Part shown: positions 9,879 to 18,313 of the stretch, in pieces
How the letters are laid out: each line of letters opens with the position of its first letter
Numbering within the stretch: position 1 is the first letter of the stretch
NCBI RefSeq assembly: GCF_026309355.1
Contig: NZ_JAPJZK010000001.1
Span: 682,001 to 746,000, forward strand
Source of the DNA: Spartinivicinus marinus
Lineage (GTDB): Bacteria > Pseudomonadota > Gammaproteobacteria > Pseudomonadales > Zooshikellaceae
Length of the DNA stretch: 64,000 bases
Reading direction: 5' to 3'
The notes under the pieces: model-generated
The model's input: the letters and a program-made list of their open reading frames with translations, nothing else
Databases searched by the model: none
Told to the model about the DNA's origin: nothing
Position numbers and translations under genes: made by a program

Positions 9879-10763
9879 ATGATCAAAAAAGCAATTTTAC
9901 TGGGTGTAGTTAGCACTTCCGTTCTCGCTATCGGTAGTTATTTTGTATTAAAAGCAACAGCAAAGACTGCTCCTCACTACCCTGTTTATGACAATTTACC
10001 AACCCCAGCAGTGATTGCCCATCGTGGTGGCAAAGGATTATGGCCTGAGAATACCTTACATGCGTTTCAAGAGGCAGTCAGCCTGGGTGTCGATATGTTA
10101 GAGCTAGATGTCCGCCAAACGAAAGATGGACAACTGGTCGTACTACATGATGAACATGTCGACCGTACGACTAATGGCAAAGGCCCCATTAGTCAATTAA
10201 CCTTAGCTGAGGCCAAAAAGCTAGATGCGGGTTTTAACTGGACAGAAGACAATCAAAACTTTCCTTTTCGGGGCAAAGGTATTTCCATACCCACCTTTCA
10301 GGAAGTACTTAAGCAGTTTCCAGAACAAAAAATGATTGTAGAAATAAAACAGGCTCACCCAGCTATTGAGCAATCAGTTTGTCAGGCTATTCGCACCACC
10401 AAAAAAGAAAACCATGTCATCATCGGCTCCTTTTATCCAGAAGTGTTAAAACGTTTTAGACAAATCTGTCCTGATATTGCCACCTCTGCCAGCCCTAATG
10501 AGGTAAAGCTATTATTCGCCGCTGAGCGACTAGGGCTAGCAGAGTTGCTCAGCCCTGCAGCCAGCGCCCTGCAAATTCCTAAACAAAATGGCAAAATCGA
10601 AGTAGCCACGCCTACATTTATCAAAGCTGCACACGACCGCCAATTACAAGTGCAAGTTTGGACAATTAATGATACCGATACGATGATGTCATTAATTGCT
10701 AACGGTGCGGATGGGATTATCACTGATTACCCTAATCGCTTACTTAGCCTGATGAGCAAATAG
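9879..10763 (+). CDS. Glycerophosphodiester phosphodiesterase, membrane-anchored or exported
   Basis: 294 residues. It hydrolyses glycerophosphodiesters from phospholipid breakdown to glycerol-3-phosphate and an alcohol. An N-terminal hydrophobic segment (residues 5-24) without an obvious cleavage site suggests export or anchoring. The TIM-barrel GDPD domain starts with AHRGGKGLWPENTL (His48, Glu57), then LELDVRQTKDG (Glu75, Asp77) and VVLHDEHVDRTTNG (His90), the metal and catalytic residues. It ends with VWTINDTDTMMSLIANGADGIITDYP, typical of the family. The length is close to UgpQ plus the anchor. Confidence 0.93.
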   Translation: MIKKAILLGVVSTSVLAIGSYFVLKATAKTAPHYPVYDNLPTPAVIAHRGGKGLWPENTLHAFQEAVSLGVDMLELDVRQTKDGQLVVLHDEHVDRTTNGKGPISQLTLAEAKKLDAGFNWTEDNQNFPFRGKGISIPTFQEVLKQFPEQKMIVEIKQAHPAIEQSVCQAIRTTKKENHVIIGSFYPEVLKRFRQICPDIATSASPNEVKLLFAAERLGLAELLSPAASALQIPKQNGKIEVATPTFIKAAHDRQLQVQVWTINDTDTMMSLIANGADGIITDYPNRLLSLMSK

Positions 10764-10815
10764 CCTGGCTAGACTCACTTTCAGCTCCCAGCTCAGCTGT
10801 GTGGGCTGATTAACT

Positions 10816-11436
10816 TTATTGAGTTTGCTTAGCTGCCTTATCACTCATTCGCTTGACTGTGTCTACCACTGCCTGAGTCTGACTGTCTACTTCCAGATTG
10901 ATTTTTTCACCGACCATAACTTGACCAAACGTGGTCACTCGCAAGGTCTCAGGAATAAAATAAACACTAAAACAATCCTGCTTTAGCTCAGATAATGTCA
11001 AACTGACTCCATTTAATGCAATATAACCCTTATCAAATAAATAGTCTTGTATTTCAGGCGGGGCTTTAAAGGTTACTTTTTTATTATTTGCAGGTGTTTC
11101 AATCGCAATCACTTCAGCCATCGCATGAATATGCCCTGATAATAAATGCCCGCCAATCTCATCACCAAACCGAGCAGCTCGTTCAATATTGACCTGATCA
11201 CCTACACTTAAATCAGCTAAATTGGTAATCCGCAAAGTTTCCATCATGGCATCAAAGCTAACCCAATCACCCTCTATTACAGCGACTGTTAAACAAGCCC
11301 CATTGATGGCGACACTTGCTCCTAAGGTTAATCCAGTTAATAGCGCTTCAGGAAAGTGAAACGAAAAACGATATAAATGTTGTTTTTTTTCAATATCTGC
11401 AACAGGTAGTGTACAAGCAACTATTCCTGTGAACAT
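10816..11436 (-). CDS. ribE: Riboflavin synthase (alpha subunit)
   Basis: 206 residues. It converts two molecules of 6,7-dimethyl-8-ribityllumazine into riboflavin plus a pyrimidine by-product. Two tandem lumazine-binding barrels are seen: MFTGIV, INGACLTV and FDAMMETLRITN in the first, with ERAARFGDEIGGHLLSGHI at its end; YIALNGVSLTL and IPETLRVTTFG in the second. The closest pattern I know is the E. coli RibC type, not the luminescence proteins. It is alone on its strand, with no other riboflavin genes in the window and no FMN riboswitch visible upstream. Confidence 0.93.
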   Translation of the reverse strand: MFTGIVACTLPVADIEKKQHLYRFSFHFPEALLTGLTLGASVAINGACLTVAVIEGDWVSFDAMMETLRITNLADLSVGDQVNIERAARFGDEIGGHLLSGHIHAMAEVIAIETPANNKKVTFKAPPEIQDYLFDKGYIALNGVSLTLSELKQDCFSVYFIPETLRVTTFGQVMVGEKINLEVDSQTQAVVDTVKRMSDKAAKQTQ

Positions 11437-11620
11437 AAAACGACTCCTTTATAACCAAGGCCATATTTAGCAAACTGCCACGCTGATGATAACAAAACTT
11501 GTGGTACTGAGAATTAGTAGACTGGAAAAGCATTAGAGATACAAAGTTATAAAACATCTGTACCAGTCCTTGTTATGCTATACCAAGAGAAGCAAAGTAA
11601 ACAAAAGGTAACGTTTTAAC

Positions 11621-12997
11621 ATGAAGCAGGAAGAGTTAATTTCTACTGTTGTTAGCCCAATAGGCACCATGAATGTGCTGTCCAGTAGTGAAGTCAGCAA
11701 GTTACAAGATACTACCCAAGGAGGGCTATATAAGCTATTTCGCCAGTGTGCCTTAGCTGCGCTTAACTGTGATGAGCATTCTGATAATCCCTATAAAATT
11801 TTGGAACAGCATAAAGATTTTGACATACGCATCATTCAAGAGCATCGAGGCCTTAAGCTAGAACTGATTAACGCGCCAAGTGATGCTTTTGTTGATGGAA
11901 AACTAATCAAAGGTATACGCCAAAACCTATTCTCTGTCGTTCGAGATATTCTTTACGTCGCCAATGAAGTGTCTACTGACCATAAATTTGACACAAATAA
12001 ATCAGACGACATCAGCAATATGGTTTTTCATATGCTGCGTCACGCCAAGGCCTTTGTGCCCAAAGTTCTGCCAAACCTAGTGGTTTGCTGGGGAGGCCAT
12101 TCAATTTCTGACTACGAATATAAATATACTAAACGTGTTGGCTATCAACTTGGCTTACGTGGTTATCATATCTGTACTGGATGCGGCCCTGGTGCAATGA
12201 AAGGACCTATGAAGGGGGCCACTATTGGACATGCTAAACAGCGCATAGGTGGTAGCCGTTTTATTGGTTTAACCGAGCCAGGTATCATTGCAGCGGAGTC
12301 ACCTAACCCAATAGTCAATGAACTTATTATCATGCCTGACATTGAAAAGCGCTTAGAAGCGTTTGTTCGACTTGGCCATGGGATTGTTGTATTTCCTGGT
12401 GGGCCCGGCACTTGCGAAGAAATCTTGTATATACTAGGTATTTTACTTCACCCTAAAAATCAACATATCCCTTTTCCTCTCATCTTTACTGGCCCAACTA
12501 AAGCTAAAGAGTACTTTCAGCAAATAGATAAATTTATTGGTAAAACCTTAGGCACAGAAGCACAACGACGCTACAAAATAATTATTGAAAACCCGCCAGC
12601 AGTTGCCAAAGAAATGAAGCAAGGGCTTGAAGAGATTTCTAAATTCCGCAAGCAAACAGGTGATGCCTATCATTTTAATTGGTTACTCACCATAGACCAT
12701 GAATTTCAACTACCATTTGAGCCAACCCATGAAGCAATGGCTGCATTACAGTTAACTAAAGATCAACCAACCTACCTCTTAGCGGCCAACCTAAGACGTG
12801 CAATGTCTGGTATTGTCGCAGGCAATGTCAAAGAAGTAGGTATCCAGGCAATCGCGCAACATGGCCCATTCAAACTGACAGGTGATCCAGACTTAATGGC
12901 AGATATCGATCAATTACTACAATCCTTTGTAGAGCAATACCGAATGAAGCTCCCTGGTAGCCACTATGAGCCCTGCTATAAAATAATGAAAAAATAA
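11621..12997 (+). CDS. ppnN: Nucleotide 5'-monophosphate nucleosidase PpnN
   Basis: 458 residues, matching the E. coli YgdH/PpnN length (454). The enzyme cleaves purine and pyrimidine monophosphates to base and ribose 5-phosphate, and in E. coli it is stimulated by (p)ppGpp. The middle is a LOG/lysine-decarboxylase-like domain: VVCWGGHSI, ICTGCGPGAMKGPMKGA, PDIEKRLEAFVRLGHGIVVFP, and the PGGxGTxxE motif as PGGPGTCEE. The flanking N- and C-terminal domains (start SPIGTMNVLS, end QYRMKLPGSHYEPCYKI) also match. It is transcribed alone. Confidence 0.95.
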   Translation: MKQEELISTVVSPIGTMNVLSSSEVSKLQDTTQGGLYKLFRQCALAALNCDEHSDNPYKILEQHKDFDIRIIQEHRGLKLELINAPSDAFVDGKLIKGIRQNLFSVVRDILYVANEVSTDHKFDTNKSDDISNMVFHMLRHAKAFVPKVLPNLVVCWGGHSISDYEYKYTKRVGYQLGLRGYHICTGCGPGAMKGPMKGATIGHAKQRIGGSRFIGLTEPGIIAAESPNPIVNELIIMPDIEKRLEAFVRLGHGIVVFPGGPGTCEEILYILGILLHPKNQHIPFPLIFTGPTKAKEYFQQIDKFIGKTLGTEAQRRYKIIIENPPAVAKEMKQGLEEISKFRKQTGDAYHFNWLLTIDHEFQLPFEPTHEAMAALQLTKDQPTYLLAANLRRAMSGIVAGNVKEVGIQAIAQHGPFKLTGDPDLMADIDQLLQSFVEQYRMKLPGSHYEPCYKIMKK

Positions 12998-13022
12998 CTG
13001 TTAGCGTTGAATTAAATATCAA

Positions 13023-13071
13023 CTCTACCCCATAAATTAGAGTTTATTTACGCTAAATTTATGGGGCAGAG
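13023..13071. terminator. Long hairpin between convergent genes
   Basis: The arms CTCTACCCCATAAATT (13023-13038) and AATTTATGGGGCAGAG (13056-13071) pair over 16 positions with one mismatch. The right arm covers the stop codon of the minus-strand gene. It probably serves both ppnN and that gene. Confidence 0.6.
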
Positions 13072-14219
13072 CGCGCTGCTAGAGGTTTTTTATCTTTCAA
13101 TTTGACTTCAATATTTTGTTTTTCTGTTTTAAGGGCACCTATTTCCTGTTTTAGTTTTGTTATTTCATCACAAAAATCTTGTCGCATTTTTCGCATAGAT
13201 ACATCATCTTGCAATACATCTTTTAAAATATGCTCTGTATTTTGCTGTAATCTGTTGCTTTTCATTTTTAAATGAACAATTGTCGTATCCTTCTCCTTTA
13301 TCTCTTTTTTTAACTGAACAATTTGAGATCGAGAGGCTTCTAATAATTCATTATATTCAGCAATTCTTTCTATACGTTTGGCACTATCATTAGAAAGGTC
13401 TTTATTGTGCAAACAATTATTAATTTCAGTTTTATTAAGTGCAAGTAGCTGTTCTTGTTGTTTTAATCTTTGATTACAACATTGCAATTCTTTCTTGCAT
13501 TGTTCTACAACCAATTTTGTATAGTTATTTCCATACTCACTTTCTCCAACAACCAATAGTTTTTCAGGCGATGCGACTCTCTGGAATAACTCACAATATC
13601 GATTAAATAGTGCTTCGTAAAACTGGCTTGTGGTAAAATCTTCTTTTAGCAATTCAGCTTCTAATGAAAACAGTGCTTTTCGCAATGCTAGCACCGCTTG
13701 ACGAGATAAATGAGCAATCGCCACCTCATCAAGATTAACTTGCCCATAAAAACGCTCTTGCTGAGTGGTAATCTCAACCTGCTTAGTTAAGTGATCACCA
13801 AAACTATATTGCTGCTTGTCGACGATAGCTTTAAAACTTTGCTGCAATTGACATAACAGCTGATTATAAGCTTGAAATACTAAATCTTCCGTTTTACTTG
13901 GGTTATGCTGATCGCCGTCAGTATCAGCAAAACTCTTTTTTTCTGCCAACAAAACCTGCTTACGAAAAGCAAGAATATGTCGTTTCGTAATTTGTTGCAG
14001 CAAAATGTCACTAAGGCTAACCTCACCTACTCTATCTAAACTATGCTGTGCATCATTAATACAGGTATCAATAAAGTTTAATTGACTATTTTCAGAAGAC
14101 CTAGTCCGGGTTTTCGCTATTTTTTTTAATTTAACTAACTGCCAACTAAGCACTATTACCAACACCATCAGCAACAATGCAAAGTCAGCCAATGCCACCA
14201 GCCATATTGAGTTTTGCAT
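13059..14219 (-). CDS. Membrane-anchored coiled-coil protein, unknown
   Basis: 386 residues. One N-terminal membrane helix (about 6-28, ADFALLLMVLVIVLSWQLV) is followed by a basic stretch (KLKKIAKTRTR), so the bulk is probably cytoplasmic. The middle is a helical region rich in Gln and Leu. The C-terminal third (about 235-380) has heptad-like spacing with many Lys, Glu and Gln and looks like coiled coil. I recognise no enzymatic motif. It could be a scaffold or a cell-envelope organising protein, but that is a guess. It is a single gene, convergent with ppnN. Confidence 0.7.
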   Translation of the reverse strand: MQNSIWLVALADFALLLMVLVIVLSWQLVKLKKIAKTRTRSSENSQLNFIDTCINDAQHSLDRVGEVSLSDILLQQITKRHILAFRKQVLLAEKKSFADTDGDQHNPSKTEDLVFQAYNQLLCQLQQSFKAIVDKQQYSFGDHLTKQVEITTQQERFYGQVNLDEVAIAHLSRQAVLALRKALFSLEAELLKEDFTTSQFYEALFNRYCELFQRVASPEKLLVVGESEYGNNYTKLVVEQCKKELQCCNQRLKQQEQLLALNKTEINNCLHNKDLSNDSAKRIERIAEYNELLEASRSQIVQLKKEIKEKDTTIVHLKMKSNRLQQNTEHILKDVLQDDVSMRKMRQDFCDEITKLKQEIGALKTEKQNIEVKLKDKKPLAARSAP

Positions 14220-14410
14220 TTAGTCTCCCTGTGAGATTCAGTGCTAAGGACACAAACAATTATTAGAGGCACCCTATATAAAATATACTCTTCACTCCCA
14301 TTATTCTCAAACAAGTAAAACCAGTAGCACATACAAAACCCACCTGCTCAGTATATTTACTAGAGAAACCTTTTAAAAAAACAGCAACCAAAAAGAAGAA
14401 TAACAGACAT

Positions 14411-14444
14411 AAAAAAGCCCTCCAATCTAATGATTACAGGGCTT
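14411..14444 (-). terminator. Terminator of the peptide ABC transporter operon
   Basis: On the minus strand AAGCCCT pairs with AGGGCTT across a 16-base loop, followed by TTTTT. It lies just past the stop of the last permease gene. Confidence 0.75.
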
Positions 14445-14479
14445 AATATAGTAAGCTACAACTATTCTTGTTAATAGTA

Positions 14480-15415
14480 TTAGATTTCTTTATATAATTT
14501 AGGATTCAGTACATCCCTAAGCCAGTCACCTAGTAAATTAATAGCCAGCACGAGAACCACTAATACCAAACCTGGGATAATTGTAATCCACCAGCTACCA
14601 CTTAATAGATACTCAAATCCACTGCGGATGAGAGAACCTAAAGAAGGTGTTGTTTCTGGCATGCCTAGTCCTAAGAAGGAAAGCGCCGCTTCACTCATAA
14701 TGGCGTTAGCGACTTGAACAGTAGCAATAACAAAGATTGGCGGTAAACAGTTAGGTAGAATATGCCGTAGCATAATGCGTAGCCCACCAAAACCCATCAC
14801 TTGGGCAGCTTGGACATATTCTTTTTCTTTCTCAGCTAATACTGATGCACGAATAGTACGGGCAAACTGAGGCCACTCAGAAATACCAATGATAATGACT
14901 AGCAAATAAATGGCTACTTCATGAAAAGCTTCTGTACCAAGTTTTGCTTGAAAAAAAGTAGATACAACGATTGCTACCATCAACGTCGAAAAGGAAAGCT
15001 GTACATCTGCTAGGCGCATTAAAAAGCTTTCTATTCTTCCACCGTAGTAACCCGCAGCTAAACCTATAGCGATACCTAAAACTGATTGCAATAATACTGC
15101 AAACAAACCGATGATGAGTGAAGTTCGAGTACCGTACAGAATGGTACTCAACATATCCCGCCCTTGATTGTCAGTACCCAGTAAAAATCGCTCATCAGCC
15201 TCACCTCCCTGCCAAACAGGAGGCAAGGTAGAATCCATCACATCGATACTGGCTAGATCATAAGGGTTAAATGGAGCGGTTAATGGTGCTGTTACAGCAG
15301 CAATAACCATGATTAAAAATATAATTGCCGCACCAATTGCTACTTTATCTTTTTTAAAATAAAAGAGTAGATCAGAGTTTCTAAATCGCTGCCAGGCTGA
15401 TGTTGATGTACTCAT
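14480..15415 (-). CDS. Peptide-type ABC transporter permease (DppC/GsiD class)
   Basis: 311 residues. Inner-membrane permease of a peptide/nickel-class importer. The N-terminal part has the OppC_N segment (FYFKKDKVAIGAAIIFLIMV). The periplasmic piece LLGTDNQGRDMLSTILYGTRTSL is the family hallmark. The EAA loop is visible around EYVQAAQVMGFGGLRIMLRHI, followed by LPNCLPPIFVIAT and ALSFLGLGMPETTPSLGSLI. Its start overlaps the end of the preceding permease gene by 4 bases (ATGA), implying coupled translation. It is the last gene of the operon. Confidence 0.93.
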   Translation of the reverse strand: MSTSTSAWQRFRNSDLLFYFKKDKVAIGAAIIFLIMVIAAVTAPLTAPFNPYDLASIDVMDSTLPPVWQGGEADERFLLGTDNQGRDMLSTILYGTRTSLIIGLFAVLLQSVLGIAIGLAAGYYGGRIESFLMRLADVQLSFSTLMVAIVVSTFFQAKLGTEAFHEVAIYLLVIIIGISEWPQFARTIRASVLAEKEKEYVQAAQVMGFGGLRIMLRHILPNCLPPIFVIATVQVANAIMSEAALSFLGLGMPETTPSLGSLIRSGFEYLLSGSWWITIIPGLVLVVLVLAINLLGDWLRDVLNPKLYKEI

Positions 15416-16392
15416 TTACTACCCCCTGTCACATTCACTGTAGGATCAATCAGCCCATAGATAAGATCAACGATGGTATTGGTAATAACAAAAATTAACC
15501 CTACCACAATCAAATAAGCCTGAATCAAAGGAATATCAGCACGATTTATTGCTTCCAAAAACATAAAGCCCATGCCTGGCCACTGAAATACAGTTTCAGT
15601 CAAAATAGTATATGCCACCATGGTGCCTATCTGAACACCACCAACGGTGACAATAGGTAGAAGTGTATTTTTTAAAGCATGAATAAACCAAACTCGGTAT
15701 TTAGCTAACCCTTTAGCCCAGGCAAATCGTACATATTCTGCATGCAATACTTCCAGCATTTCTGAGCGAATTAATCGAATAAATAAAGGCAGCATGATAC
15801 TGGCTAAAGCAATACTAGGCAGCACTAAATGTAATAACCCATCACCCGTTAAAAAGCCTGTTTCCCAATACCCCACTACATGAACAAGCTCTCCTCGTCC
15901 AAAAGATGGCATCCAATTTAATTCAATAGCAAATACATAAACCAGCATAATCGCTGTTAAAAAAACAGGTATTGAAATACCAATGGTACTAAACCCCATG
16001 ATTGCTTTGGAAAACCAGCCATTAGGCTTAATCGCTGAGTAAACACCCAAGGGAACAGAAAGGAATATAATGACTAGTGTGGCACCAAACACCAGCTCTA
16101 ATGTGGCAGGGAGTTTCTTTAAAATCACATCAAGAGCAGGCTCCTTAAAAAAATAAGAAGTACCTAAATCACCTTTCACCGCTTTTTTCAAGAACCGCCA
16201 ATATTGTTCTAAAAAGGGATCATTTAAACCTAATTTATCTTTTAGAGCTTCCCGCTCTTGCTCTGAAACTGACTGGCCCACCATCTCTCTTAGCGGATCA
16301 CCTAAGTTATCCTGGATAGCAAACCCAATTAAACTTAATATAAGCATTACCACTACTGCTTGCAGTAGCCGTTTACCCAAAAATGCAATCAT
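15412..16392 (-). CDS. Peptide-type ABC transporter permease (DppB/GsiC class)
   Basis: 326 residues with about six membrane helices. It begins with FLGKRLLQAVVVMLILSLIGF, typical of DppB/GsiC. It then has the DPLREMVG and LGLNDPFLEQYWRFLKKAVKGDLG segment, and the EAA loop near YVRFAWAKGLAKYRVWFIHAL followed by KNTLLPIVTVGGVQIG. It pairs with the next permease to form the membrane channel. It lies downstream of the binding protein, with a 144-base gap that contains a hairpin-forming stretch near 16450-16530, a common device to make more binding protein than permease. Confidence 0.93.
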   Translation of the reverse strand: MIAFLGKRLLQAVVVMLILSLIGFAIQDNLGDPLREMVGQSVSEQEREALKDKLGLNDPFLEQYWRFLKKAVKGDLGTSYFFKEPALDVILKKLPATLELVFGATLVIIFLSVPLGVYSAIKPNGWFSKAIMGFSTIGISIPVFLTAIMLVYVFAIELNWMPSFGRGELVHVVGYWETGFLTGDGLLHLVLPSIALASIMLPLFIRLIRSEMLEVLHAEYVRFAWAKGLAKYRVWFIHALKNTLLPIVTVGGVQIGTMVAYTILTETVFQWPGMGFMFLEAINRADIPLIQAYLIVVGLIFVITNTIVDLIYGLIDPTVNVTGGSK

Positions 16393-16536
16393 GCTTTAAA
16401 CCATTATTTACGTGCAGTAGCCAGGAAGGCTGCCGCAAAAACACAACTCATGACTTCTACGTCAACCTTCCTTCATAGCAGGACGCTACTAGTGAGTACT
16501 GCTTCCCGTTAAGGAAACAGCACTAGAGAGACACCA

Positions 16537-18090
16537 TTATTCAATGACCAGATCACCCAAATAAGGGAAATTCATAACATTTACAATTGGGTCAATTTTA
16601 ACATTTTTCTTAGCTGCCCAAGCTAAATCCTGCCAATGCAAAGGAACAAATGCAGCATCATCATAAAGCATTTGTTCTACTTTTTGCAGCATCGCAGCCC
16701 GCTTAGCAGCATCAGTTTCCTTACCACTTTGAATAACTAATTTATCAACTTCAGGGTTGCAATAGTTACCACTATTATACTGACCAAACCCGGTTTCTTT
16801 ATCTGGGCACATTAATAAGAATTCAGTAAAGTTAGCCGAGTCCTCTGTATCAGAATGCCACCCAATCATCATGATATCCGCCGCACGTTTATCAAACTCT
16901 GCCCAATATTGCGCTTTTGGCATGGTTTTTAAATCAACTTTAATATTGATTTTGGCCAACATACTGGCAGCAGCTTGAGCGATTTTCGCGTCATTCACAT
17001 AGCGATTATTAGGTGCCATCATGGTCACACTAAAACCCTTTTCATAACCCGCTTCCTTCATTAATTGCTTAGCTTTATTTAAGTCATAGCGAGGTTTGAG
17101 ATTCGGGTTAAACCCTGAATAGCCTTTTGGGCTTTGTTGAGCAGCAGGGGTAGCAAATCCTCTCATAATTTTCTTCGCAATGCCTTCGTTATTAATGGCA
17201 TAAACAATGGCTTGACGTACTTTCGGATTTTTAAACGCTTCTACTCGTTGCTGATTTAATTGAAAAGTGATGATGCGAGTACCTGAGATAGTAACCAAAT
17301 CAACTTTAGGGTCTTTCTTGATCCGATCTAAATCTGTTGGAGGTACTGGCGCAATAAAATCGACGTCCCCAGACAAAAGCGCAGCAACTCGTGTTGGTGC
17401 TTCTTTAATCGGGTTTAATACAATCTCTTTAACATTGCCAGGTGATTTTTTATCCCAGTATTGATCAAAGCGTTTGAAATCAACCCTAACCCCTTGCTCA
17501 CGTTTAGTGACCATGAATGCACCGGTACCGGATGCATGAGTGGAAGCATAAGAACTACCATGCTTTACCAGAGCATCTTTGGATTTGTTATTATTATCGA
17601 AGCCGGTATAAAACTTACTATCCATTGGAAAAATGTAAGTGGCAGCATTGAGTGTCAATGGATAAGGCTCTGCTGTCACCAAGTCAATGGTATATTTATC
17701 AACCACTTTTACCGCATCAAAAGGCGCAAAGATAGCTTTAAAATCTGGGCTGGTTCTTAAGCGGTTAAATGTCCACTTAACATCCAGTGCTGTTAGTTCA
17801 TTTCCTGAATGAAATTTAACCCCTTTATGTAGAAAAAAACGAACTGTTTTATCGTCTATCCGCTCCCAACGTTCAGCCAGACGCCCTTCAACTTTTAAGT
17901 TCCTATCCCAGCGAACCAGTGGATCAAACACCATATGCGACAATTGAAGTGTACCACCTGAAAGCTGCTCATGAGGGTCAAGCGAGACAGGGTCTGCGTC
18001 ATAGGCCATTTTAAGTGTTTTGGCGACTGCACCAAAGCTCATCGTTGCAGCTAGGGCAACACTCGCCATTAAGGTTACTCCACGTTTCAT
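16537..18090 (-). CDS. Periplasmic substrate-binding protein of the peptide ABC transporter (family 5)
   Basis: 517 residues. The Sec signal peptide MKRGVTLMASVALAATMSF ends near GAVAK. The mature part is an SBP family 5 protein: DADPVSLDPHEQLSGGTLQ, VKFHSGNELTALDVKWTFNR, the FKNPKVRQAIVYAINNE segment and a late DDAAFVPLHWQDLAWAAK. This family binds di- and oligopeptides, glutathione, haem or opines; the sequence alone does not tell which. Gene order (fused ATPase, binding protein, two permeases) is that of the E. coli gsiABCD glutathione importer, but resemblance is not enough to use those names. Confidence 0.92.
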   Translation of the reverse strand: MKRGVTLMASVALAATMSFGAVAKTLKMAYDADPVSLDPHEQLSGGTLQLSHMVFDPLVRWDRNLKVEGRLAERWERIDDKTVRFFLHKGVKFHSGNELTALDVKWTFNRLRTSPDFKAIFAPFDAVKVVDKYTIDLVTAEPYPLTLNAATYIFPMDSKFYTGFDNNNKSKDALVKHGSSYASTHASGTGAFMVTKREQGVRVDFKRFDQYWDKKSPGNVKEIVLNPIKEAPTRVAALLSGDVDFIAPVPPTDLDRIKKDPKVDLVTISGTRIITFQLNQQRVEAFKNPKVRQAIVYAINNEGIAKKIMRGFATPAAQQSPKGYSGFNPNLKPRYDLNKAKQLMKEAGYEKGFSVTMMAPNNRYVNDAKIAQAAASMLAKINIKVDLKTMPKAQYWAEFDKRAADIMMIGWHSDTEDSANFTEFLLMCPDKETGFGQYNSGNYCNPEVDKLVIQSGKETDAAKRAAMLQKVEQMLYDDAAFVPLHWQDLAWAAKKNVKIDPIVNVMNFPYLGDLVIE

Positions 18091-18313
18091 ATTTTACCCC
18101 TAATATCTCCTATTTGATTATTATTGCTGCCCTCAAGCCCGGCTTTCGCCACTTCAGGCATTTAAAGAGTAACAAACAACAAGTTATTCATTACGCTTTG
18201 ATTAACAGCAAAATGATCGAATTTTACCCTTTATTAAAAGCTCGTTTTGAAAACTTTTGTAGGGTAACGTGGTAATTCAATTACCACTCCAACCACTTTT
18301 ACCATTAAGCTTA

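Noticed and set aside
11437-11620. FMN riboswitch before riboflavin synthase
   Set aside because: The gap lacks the RFN conserved stems and is too short for one together with both promoters.
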